DNA of 38,063 bases. Source: Verrucomicrobia subdivision 3 bacterium UBA693 (lineage in GTDB: Bacteria > Verrucomicrobiota > Verrucomicrobiia > Limisphaerales > UBA8199). This document shows, in pieces, positions 8,794-15,074 of this stretch; within the stretch, counting starts at the first letter, position 1, and each line of letters begins with the position of its first letter. The translations under genes and the position numbers were made by a program. The notes beneath the pieces are model-generated. The model saw only the letters and a list, made by a program, of their open reading frames with translations, was not told where the DNA came from and searched no databases. The stretch lies in NCBI GenBank assembly GCA_002298785.1, contig DBMR01000074.1:1-38063 (forward strand). Direction: 5' to 3'.

Positions 8794-9420
8794 TTATTTC
8801 AGTGGCTTGCCCAGGTAGACGCAGCCATCGCGTCCTTCACCTACGCGGATCAACTCGGTGAAACCGAGCTTGAGATAGAATCCCATGGCTGTGGTGTTCA
8901 GCATGCTCACCCCCAGGTGTGCCCCAGGCGAACCGTGATGCCGCAGTTCCGCCATCACCGCCTCCAGCATCTGTCGCCCCAGACCCTGCCCTTGCGCCCG
9001 CTCAAGCAGGTCGATGTGCAGATGCGACGGGTAGGCGGCGTAAGGCTCGGGACAAAAGTAATCCGGGTGATGGTAGGTGTAATAAACTTGCTCGACCCGG
9101 CTCCATTTTTCCGGATCGCCTTTTGGTTCAGGAAACTTTGCGCACAGCGCCGGGCGCCATTCTTTTTCGAACCGGTCATAAAACTGGTGTGAATCGAATG
9201 CTCCGAGCGCATAGCCGCAGACGCCGCCTTCATCCTCGAGGATGCGACCAAACTCCGGCGCATAGGACAGGTATGGGCCGACGAAGACGCGTCCGAGCGC
9301 GTCGGGATCTTCGCGATAATACGGCTCGCCGTCCTTGCCGTAATTGCCAGTTTTCAGGCAGACATGGTAAGCGCCCGCTTCATCGCCGGGACGCACTTCG
9401 CGAATGACAAAATTGCTCAT
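8794..9420 (-). CDS. GNAT acetyltransferase resembling the C-terminal domain of animal O-GlcNAcase
   Basis: A 208-residue GNAT protein. The start is ATG at 9420; a longer frame runs upstream but would overlap the GH84 gene, and 'MSNFVIREVRPGDE' is a typical GNAT opening. The N-terminal half contains 'ILEDEGGVCGYALGAFD' (60-76), 'WRPALCAKFPEPKGD' (88-102) and a preceding 'GRVFVGPYLSYAPEF', which closely resemble, from memory, the acetyltransferase-like C-terminal domain of human OGA. The acetyl-CoA loop is intact: R141-A-Q-G-Q-G-L-G148, followed by 'FYLKLGFTEL' (181-190). It lies 32 bases downstream of the GH84 gene on the same strand, so the two are probably co-transcribed. It has no signal peptide. 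The acceptor is unknown; glucosamine, a GlcNAc-derived sugar or a protein amine are all possible. Confidence 0.88.
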   Translation of the reverse strand: MSNFVIREVRPGDEAGAYHVCLKTGNYGKDGEPYYREDPDALGRVFVGPYLSYAPEFGRILEDEGGVCGYALGAFDSHQFYDRFEKEWRPALCAKFPEPKGDPEKWSRVEQVYYTYHHPDYFCPEPYAAYPSHLHIDLLERAQGQGLGRQMLEAVMAELRHHGSPGAHLGVSMLNTTAMGFYLKLGFTELIRVGEGRDGCVYLGKPLK

Positions 9421-9452
9421 GGTTTGATCGCCGGGGCAGAGCCCGGGTAAGG

Positions 9453-10820
9453 TTATTTCTGAATGGTTACTGGTGCCACCGTAAAGGAGCCGTCGGCTTC
9501 CTGCACTAACAATTTTTGCAGGCGCGCCACCAGGCCGCCGCGGTAGGTGTGGGGCAGGTGAAAATCGGAGCGGCAAGGCTCGTTCAGTCTGCCGGGCAGA
9601 GTGCGTTGCTCCACGCAGCGCTGCAATAGATCCAGTTCCTCCCGCAATTCCCAAGTGCGGCGGTAAAGCGCGTGGAACAGCGGGCGGTGCCGGAGTTCGG
9701 CCATTCGGGCGCAACACGCTTTGAGTCGTGCAGTTCGCTCGCGGAACTGAGCCAAAGCCTCGGGTCGCGACGCCGGGTCGACCGTCAATAGCTCCTGTGT
9801 CAGGGCAAACAAGGTTTCGGCCTCGGGACCTTCCTCGTAGGGCAGGTAAAAACTATCGCCGAACAGGACCAGGTCGTCGAACGTGATGGGCGCTCCGACG
9901 GTTGCGAAATGGGGGAGCCATTCGCGCAAGGCCTCGAGGTAAGCCTGGTGCGGTTCCCAGGCTCCCTGCTCGTGTACAAACCGGGCCAGAGTCCGCCACG
10001 GCACGAAATTCAAGGGGAACTCGCAGTTCGGGTTGCACAGCACACCGCCAAGCTCCTGGAGGATTTCCCGGGGACGACCTGAGTATGGGCCGCAGAAGAA
10101 GCGGCGTCCGTCATAATCATTGGCATGCAGGTTTTCCCACAGCAGGGGTTTTCGTTGCATTAGCTGCGCCAGGTCCCGAGTTTGCGGCACGGTGATTTCC
10201 CGGGAGATAATCTCCTGGCCGGTCCAGAAGACATCGATCTCCTGGTGTAATTCGCGGCCCAGGATGGAAAGGTAGTCTTTGCCCCCGTGTTCACTCCTGG
10301 CCATGCGGCCGCAGTATGGGGTGGGGCAGAACAGAAAGCGCGCTGCGGGTTGGTGTTCCCGAACCCAGCGGTATAAATCATTGGTGACCGCGGCTTGGGC
10401 CGCCGCCAATGAATCCCAACAGCGAACGTCCGCCGGGTGCATCTGGTCGGGAATATCATCGAACAGGAGGCAAAAATTCCTCGCCCCTAAAGCCATGACC
10501 TGCGCGAGTTTCTGTTTGAGTTGGTCCTGGTCGGCGGTCGCGGAGTAGGTGATGTCCAATCCCGGGCTTAGCGCGTAAAAGAAACCGATCTGGTGCTGGT
10601 CGGTGGCGCGGATGATGGCCTGGAGTTCTGACGATTCCGTTTCCGAGTAAAGCTCGCGCCATTGGGCCCGGTGCTTGAGGTCATCCTTGGGCGCATACAT
10701 GTAGGTGTTGAGCCCCCAGTCTTGCATCCATTGGAAGAGCACCACCCGCTCCGCGTGGCTCCACGGTGGGCCGTAAAAGCCTTCAATCACACCTGATAGA
10801 AATGCCGGTTCGTTGCTCAC
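9453..10820 (-). CDS. GH84 beta-N-acetylglucosaminidase (O-GlcNAcase-like), cytoplasmic
   Basis: A 455-residue glycoside hydrolase family 84 enzyme that should cleave beta-linked GlcNAc by substrate-assisted catalysis. The barrel begins at once with 'GVIEGFYGPPW' (10-20). It continues with 'LNTYMYAPKDDLKHR' (37-51), 'YALSPGLDITYS' (82-93), the catalytic Asp pair in 'LLFDD' (Asp121-Asp122), 'FCPTPYCG' (164-171), 'WENLHANDYD' (228-237) and 'NPNCEF' further on. These active-site blocks match, from memory, the human O-GlcNAcase catalytic domain almost word for word. It has no signal peptide, unlike the secreted GH84 enzymes of clostridia and Bacteroides that I know. The start is GTG at 10820 with no clear ribosome binding site. 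GH95 lies 74 bases upstream and the OGA-like GNAT 32 bases downstream. Confidence 0.93.
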   Translation of the reverse strand: MSNEPAFLSGVIEGFYGPPWSHAERVVLFQWMQDWGLNTYMYAPKDDLKHRAQWRELYSETESSELQAIIRATDQHQIGFFYALSPGLDITYSATADQDQLKQKLAQVMALGARNFCLLFDDIPDQMHPADVRCWDSLAAAQAAVTNDLYRWVREHQPAARFLFCPTPYCGRMARSEHGGKDYLSILGRELHQEIDVFWTGQEIISREITVPQTRDLAQLMQRKPLLWENLHANDYDGRRFFCGPYSGRPREILQELGGVLCNPNCEFPLNFVPWRTLARFVHEQGAWEPHQAYLEALREWLPHFATVGAPITFDDLVLFGDSFYLPYEEGPEAETLFALTQELLTVDPASRPEALAQFRERTARLKACCARMAELRHRPLFHALYRRTWELREELDLLQRCVEQRTLPGRLNEPCRSDFHLPHTYRGGLVARLQKLLVQEADGSFTVAPVTIQK

Positions 10821-10894
10821 GTTCTGTTTTAGCGTTCGGTTACCATGATCGAGCGGATCCCAGACGTCAAATCCGGCGCGGAACCTGCCCTGGG

Positions 10895-13261
10895 TTATAG
10901 CGCAGTTGGTGTCACCAGTCGCGACTCGCCGTTCACCCGCACCCGCACTGGTTTTGGCGCCCGGGCGCGCAATTCATACCGGGTGACTTTCCCGCCCGCC
11001 CATTCCATCGCCACCTCAATACCGCCACGGGCGCAGAGCCCTTTGACTTTGCCGTTTGCCCAGGCCTTGGGTAGCGCCGGCAGCAAGGCGATTTCTTCCT
11101 GGTGGCTTTGCAGCAGCATTTCGGCGATGCCCGAAGTTGCGCCGAAATTCCCATCGATTTGAAACGGCGGATGCGCGTCAAACAGGTTCGGGTACATGCC
11201 GCCCCCGCCTTTGCTGCCCTTCTGATTTATCGGGGTGAGCAGGTTTTTCAGGATCAGCAGGGCGTGGTCCCCATCCTGGAATCGCGCCCAAAGATTTACC
11301 TTCCAGCCCATGCTCCACCCGGTGGCGGCGTCGCCGCGAAATCGCAGGGACTGGCGCGCGGCAGCAAACAGGTCAGGCGTTTGCGGAGTAATCTCCGACC
11401 CGGGAAACACGGCCCACAAATGCGAAACGTGCCGATGCGTATTCCGGGGATCGTCCTCGTCCTCGAGCCATTCCTGCAGTTGGCCGTGTCGTCCGATGTA
11501 ATTGGGCGCGATTTCCCGGCGCAACGAGTCAAGTTGGTTCGCAATAGCCGGATCCTTTCCCAGGAGGCGCGCCGCCTGGGCGGTGCTGGCAAACAGCGCG
11601 CGGATAATCTGGTGATCCATTGCCGGTCCCATCACCAATCCGCCTTGTTCGGGAGAGTTGGAAGGGCCGCTGACCAATTTCCCCGTGAGCGGATCCCGCA
11701 CCAGGTAATCGGTGAAGAACAACGCCGCCTCACGCATCAGGGGATAGGCGCGCTGTTCCAGGAAATCCCGATCGCCGGTAAATTGGAATCGCTCCCACAA
11801 ATGCTGGCACAACCAGGCGCCGCCGCTCGGCCAGATCCCGTGGTCGCTGCTGTTGATCGGGGCGGTGCCGCGCCACAGGTCGGTATTATGATGCAGGACC
11901 CATCCCCGGGCGCCGTAATGCGCCTGGGCGGTCTTGCGTCCGGTGATGGCGCAGTCGGCGATCAGGTCGAAAAGCGGATCGGCGCACTCGGAAAGGTTCG
12001 CCACCTCCGCCGGCCAATAATTCATCTCCGTGTTGATGTTGACCGTCCATTTGCTGTCCCACGACGGTTTCAAGGAATCATTCCAAATCCCCTGCAAATT
12101 TGCGGGTTGTCCGCCGGCCCGGCTGCTGGCGATGAGGAGGTAGCGACCGTATTGAAAGGTCAGCGCCACCAGGTCCGGATCATCGCCACTCGCAAAATGT
12201 TCGAGCCGTTGGTTTGTCGGCAGGTTGGCGCGGGCGGTTTTGCCTAAATCGAGCGTCACGCGACGGAACAGGTTTTGATGGTCCGCAACGTGCGCCCGCG
12301 ACAATTGCTCGAAGCTCTTGGTGGACACCTTCGCGAGGGTGGTCGCGGTGCGCTCGGCTGGGTCGGCGCTAATATCCCTGAAGTTCTTAAAACTGGAGGC
12401 TCCGGCCAGGATTAACGTCGCACTGTCAGCGTTTTCAACTCGTATCGACTCGTCCGTCACGGCGATCGTTCCGCCTTTGGACACCACTCTCAACCGCGCC
12501 TCGAATCGCACTCCGCCATCTTCGACCTGGCCGAACAAGGCCAGTTGATCCTCCAACCGACGCGCCGTGCGCGTTCCTGGGTGTGGACTGTTCAGCCTGG
12601 CGCTGAAGCTAATCCGGCCTGGTTTATCGGCGCTGAGTCGCAACGCGATCACCTGGTCTGGGAACGTGGCAAAGCACTCCCGTGTAAAGCGCACCCCGTC
12701 CACTTCGTAACTCACCCGGGAGATGGCCTCCTCGAGATTCAGCTCCCGCTGATAGTGCGCCACGTTAGTATGACCTACGAAGCTGAGGCGCAGGTCTCCG
12801 AACGGTTGGTAAGCAGTTTGCCGGAGCGGGATGCTCATGAACTCCTTCATGCCCAGGGCCTGGGCCGCCTTCTGCCGCTCCTTTGCGGTCTCCATTTTGA
12901 CTCGGGCCTCCTCGGGTTTTCCCGCCTTCTCCAACTCGGCGCTCTCGCGCTTGAGTCGGCGTCCTTCATTCAGCAACTGCCGCATTTGAGCCAGGCTGTT
13001 GACGGCTCCCTCATGGTGGTACTCATGCGGTTTTCCTGTCCAAATTTTGCTTTCGTTGAACTGTAGGTGCTCCTCCGCCGTACCGCCAAACACCATGGCT
13101 CCCAGGCGGCCATTACCGATAGGGAGGGCTTCGGTCCATACGCTGGCCGGATGGTCATACCACAGTCTCAAGGCTTCTTCTCCCCAAGCGGATATTTCGG
13201 CGCTGAAGCCGAGGCTCAGCCCCAACACGGTCACCAGGCTACGCAACACTTTTTGAATCAT
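10895..13261 (-). CDS. GH95 alpha-L-fucosidase (secreted)
   Basis: A 788-residue glycoside hydrolase family 95 protein, normal length for the family, which removes alpha-1,2-linked fucose (some members act on L-galactose). Residues 1-26 are a signal peptide (MIQKVLRSLVTVLGLSLGFS). The N-terminal beta-domain starts with 'LRLWYDHPASVWTEALPIGN' (31-50) and 'GAMVFGG'. The catalytic barrel carries 'NINTEMNYWPAEV' (408-420; the paired Asn residues that activate water in GH95), 'SGPSNSPEQG' (531-540; probable general-acid Glu538) and 'AHPPFQIDGNFG' (696-707; probable Asp703). I chose the ATG at 13261 because the signal peptide begins there; the open frame extends further upstream without meaning. 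A good -10 element sits just in front of it. This is the first gene of the GH95-GH84-GNAT operon. Confidence 0.94.
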   Translation of the reverse strand: MIQKVLRSLVTVLGLSLGFSAEISAWGEEALRLWYDHPASVWTEALPIGNGRLGAMVFGGTAEEHLQFNESKIWTGKPHEYHHEGAVNSLAQMRQLLNEGRRLKRESAELEKAGKPEEARVKMETAKERQKAAQALGMKEFMSIPLRQTAYQPFGDLRLSFVGHTNVAHYQRELNLEEAISRVSYEVDGVRFTRECFATFPDQVIALRLSADKPGRISFSARLNSPHPGTRTARRLEDQLALFGQVEDGGVRFEARLRVVSKGGTIAVTDESIRVENADSATLILAGASSFKNFRDISADPAERTATTLAKVSTKSFEQLSRAHVADHQNLFRRVTLDLGKTARANLPTNQRLEHFASGDDPDLVALTFQYGRYLLIASSRAGGQPANLQGIWNDSLKPSWDSKWTVNINTEMNYWPAEVANLSECADPLFDLIADCAITGRKTAQAHYGARGWVLHHNTDLWRGTAPINSSDHGIWPSGGAWLCQHLWERFQFTGDRDFLEQRAYPLMREAALFFTDYLVRDPLTGKLVSGPSNSPEQGGLVMGPAMDHQIIRALFASTAQAARLLGKDPAIANQLDSLRREIAPNYIGRHGQLQEWLEDEDDPRNTHRHVSHLWAVFPGSEITPQTPDLFAAARQSLRFRGDAATGWSMGWKVNLWARFQDGDHALLILKNLLTPINQKGSKGGGGMYPNLFDAHPPFQIDGNFGATSGIAEMLLQSHQEEIALLPALPKAWANGKVKGLCARGGIEVAMEWAGGKVTRYELRARAPKPVRVRVNGESRLVTPTAL

Positions 13262-13274
13262 GGAACTGGGATGG

Positions 13275-13303
13275 ATTATAGAGCGGGGCGGGTAGCATGA
13301 ACA
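13275..13303 (-). promoter_or_regulatory. Candidate promoter of the GH95-GH84-GNAT operon
   Basis: On the minus strand a perfect -10 box TATAAT lies at 13280-13275. A weak -35 (TGTTCA, 13303-13298) is 17 bases further upstream. Transcription would start about 7 bases before the ATG at 13261, giving an almost leaderless message. The site lies after the ndk terminator, so the glycan operon would be independently expressed. It is a motif reading only. Confidence 0.42.
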
Positions 13304-13408
13304 GCCTGGTTCTCTGACCCGAGCGTTTTGGGATCCGGAGGAAGGTCGCGATCCGTTTGCAGCCTGGGGGAAAGGTGCCAGCGAGCTCTGCTGCTGGTGC
13401 CACTGAGA

Positions 13409-13444
13409 TAAAGCAAAGCGGGGGTTCCTGGATGGAACCCCCGC
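13409..13444 (-). terminator. Rho-independent terminator of the ndk transcript
   Basis: A perfect 11-bp inverted repeat (GCGGGGGTTCC at 13418-13428, GGAACCCCCGC at 13434-13444) with a 5-base loop. On the minus strand it is followed by a T-rich tract (TTTGCTTT). It lies 28 bases after the ndk stop codon and separates ndk from the GH95 operon. Confidence 0.85.
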
Positions 13445-13471
13445 AGGCAAGTTTATGCTGATGAAGCCGGC

Positions 13472-14644
13472 TTAGAGTTTGCCGTAAAACTTCTCGACGA
13501 TCTGGCGGAAGGTGTTTTCGCCGACCTTCACGATGCCCATTTCTCGGGTGGCGTTCTCGGGGGAATCGCTGGCATGCGCGGCGTTGACCATGACGGTCTG
13601 GCCGAACTCGCGGCGAATGGATCCCGGAGGCGCCTTGGACGGATCGGTGGGCCCGAGCACGTCGCGAATCTTGCGGACGGCTTCCACGCCTTCATAGACC
13701 AGGGCGATGCACTTTTCCGAGCCGGGTTGGTTCAATTCGCCCATCGGGGTTTCCGACGGCGCGCGGCCGGACATGAACTTCACGATGTTTTCGAACTGGT
13801 TTTCGGCAAACACCGGTCCGAGCGCCTCGCCGAACTGGGCTTCCAGTTCGGTGGGAACCTTGACGCCGAGTTCCTTTTCCACGGCGGCTTTGGCCCGGGC
13901 TCCGACCATATCTTTCAGCTTGGCCCGCAGCACTTCGCGCACGGGTCCGTAAAACTCCAGGGCCTGAGCCACGCTCATCCGATGCACTTTGACGGCCACA
14001 ATGTAGAGGCCGGTGCGCGAGAAGAAATCGATCATGTTGCCGGGACGGCCCGTGGGGAACCGGAAGTTTTCCGGCTTGATCAGCACCAGGGTGCGCTGCG
14101 GCGTCTCGCCCGCGTTGTAGGTGATGACGTTCTCAAGCACTCCGCCGTCGGCATCCGAGTATTTGGCCCAAAGCTTCAACTTCGATTCCGCTTCTTCCGG
14201 CGTAGGAGCAGCCAGCACCGCGGGTTCGAAATACTTAACCTCACCGTTGTCATCGAGGATCAGATCGCCGTAAGTGTCGCGAATCGATTCTCCTCCGCGG
14301 CGATCGGTGGTGATATTGCCGATCACGGACCGGGTTTTGCGCACCGCGTCCTCGCCCTGGAACAGCAGCATCATGACACGCCGTTTCTTTCCGGTCTTGG
14401 GATCGGGGCTGAGGTTCTTCCGAATATAATTGTAGAGGTGCTCCTGGATGCGGCGGTCTTGCGGGTCGTTGGCCGAAATGGTTTCTTCCGCATATTTCTG
14501 CACGAGTTCGGCGCCGGGCGCGAACATGCGGGCACCCACCAGGTCCAGACCGGTACGCGTAATGAGACGGCTCAGGATGCCGCCCGTGCGCGACTTGTGC
14601 AGGGAGTAGGGGGTGATGATGACGTAAGCGAGTTGTTGCGACAT
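13472..14644 (-). CDS. ndk: Double-length nucleoside diphosphate kinase (tandem NDK domains, N-terminal copy degenerate)
   Basis: A 390-residue protein, more than twice the usual ~140 residues. The C-terminal copy (about 184-375) has the NDK marks: 'TLVLIKPEN' with Lys190, 'FSRTGLYIVAVKVHRMS', 'GSIRREFG' and the catalytic histidine in 'NAAHASDSPENA' (His357). It also carries an insertion of roughly 70 residues (about 235-305). The N-terminal copy (about 5-155) keeps the fold pattern ('YVIITPYSLH', 'ITRTGLDLVGARMF', 'LLFQGEDAVRKTRSVIGN', 'SIRDTYGD'), but Thr11 replaces the Lys and 'EPAVLAAPTPEEA' stands where the catalytic-His segment should be. One active and one structural or regulatory copy is the natural reading. 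It would transfer gamma-phosphate from ATP to nucleoside diphosphates. A zinc-ribbon gene ends 6 bases upstream and a strong terminator follows. Confidence 0.88.
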   Translation of the reverse strand: MSQQLAYVIITPYSLHKSRTGGILSRLITRTGLDLVGARMFAPGAELVQKYAEETISANDPQDRRIQEHLYNYIRKNLSPDPKTGKKRRVMMLLFQGEDAVRKTRSVIGNITTDRRGGESIRDTYGDLILDDNGEVKYFEPAVLAAPTPEEAESKLKLWAKYSDADGGVLENVITYNAGETPQRTLVLIKPENFRFPTGRPGNMIDFFSRTGLYIVAVKVHRMSVAQALEFYGPVREVLRAKLKDMVGARAKAAVEKELGVKVPTELEAQFGEALGPVFAENQFENIVKFMSGRAPSETPMGELNQPGSEKCIALVYEGVEAVRKIRDVLGPTDPSKAPPGSIRREFGQTVMVNAAHASDSPENATREMGIVKVGENTFRQIVEKFYGKL

Positions 14645-14650
14645 ATTTTA

Positions 14651-14860
14651 TCAGGGCTTTGGAGAGGACGCCGCAGGCTCCGAAACAGCCGGTTCCTGCG
14701 CCGCGGTGGCACTGGCTTTTCCGCCAAGGATCTTGAACATTACAGTTCCGCAGGTCGGGCACTTGCCTTTAATGGCCTTGCGCCCGTTCTTCATCGTTTC
14801 CTCAACCGCATCGATGATTTCCTTTTTTGCTTTGCATTTGACGCAGTATCCTTCGGGCAT
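14651..14860 (-). CDS. DUF5679 small zinc-ribbon protein
   Basis: A 69-residue protein with two Cys pairs, CVKC at 6-9 and CPTC at 34-37, forming a Cys4 zinc ribbon of the DUF5679 type ('MPEGYCVKCKAKKEI', 'KGKCPTCGTVMFKILG'). The last 20 residues are a low-complexity Ala/Ser/Pro tail. The function of the family is unknown; nucleic-acid or protein binding is typical of such ribbons. It is the first gene of a two-gene unit, with the NDK start 6 bases after its stop, so the two are probably co-translated. Confidence 0.85.
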   Translation of the reverse strand: MPEGYCVKCKAKKEIIDAVEETMKNGRKAIKGKCPTCGTVMFKILGGKASATAAQEPAVSEPAASSPKP

Positions 14861-14909
14861 AGAAAATTTCGCCGCGTCGACGCTGCATGCGCCGCGCGGT
14901 TACATCCAT

Positions 14910-14939
14910 AGCTTATTGGCGGAAACTCGTTACCGTCAA
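14910..14939 (-). promoter_or_regulatory. Weak candidate promoter for DUF5679-ndk
   Basis: On the minus strand TTGACG (14939-14934) is followed after 18 bases by TAAGCT (14915-14910). The -35 is good and the -10 poor. The predicted start point lies about 45 bases before the DUF5679 start codon, a reasonable leader length. Confidence 0.3.
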
Positions 14940-15043
14940 CTCGTAAAAGGCTAATCAGGCCGGAAAACACGCTGCCGCAATCAATAAACGACTGTAATTA
15001 AGCAACTTATGTGTTCGAATCTGAAGCGGTTTGGGGTTTTTGT

Positions 15044-15074
15044 GTGTAAATTGTTTAACTAAAAAAATTTACAC
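15044..15074. repeat. AT-rich inverted repeat over the acyl-CoA ligase stop codon
   Basis: GTGTAAATT (15044-15052) and AATTTACAC (15066-15074) form a perfect 9-bp stem with a 13-base A/T-rich loop. The right arm includes the stop codon of the minus-strand acyl-CoA ligase. It may be a weak transcript end or a protein-binding palindrome; no clean T tract follows. Confidence 0.5.

Noticed and set aside
9418..9717. N-terminal extension of the GNAT protein by about 99 residues
   Set aside because: It would run inside the GH84 gene in another frame and is low-complexity; the GNAT fold begins at the ATG at 9420.
13574..14911. Long open frame (445 codons) on the plus strand opposite the NDK and DUF5679 genes
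   Set aside because: It lies antisense to clearly recognisable proteins, is rich in His/Arg/Gly as expected from a reversed GC-rich gene, and matches no family.
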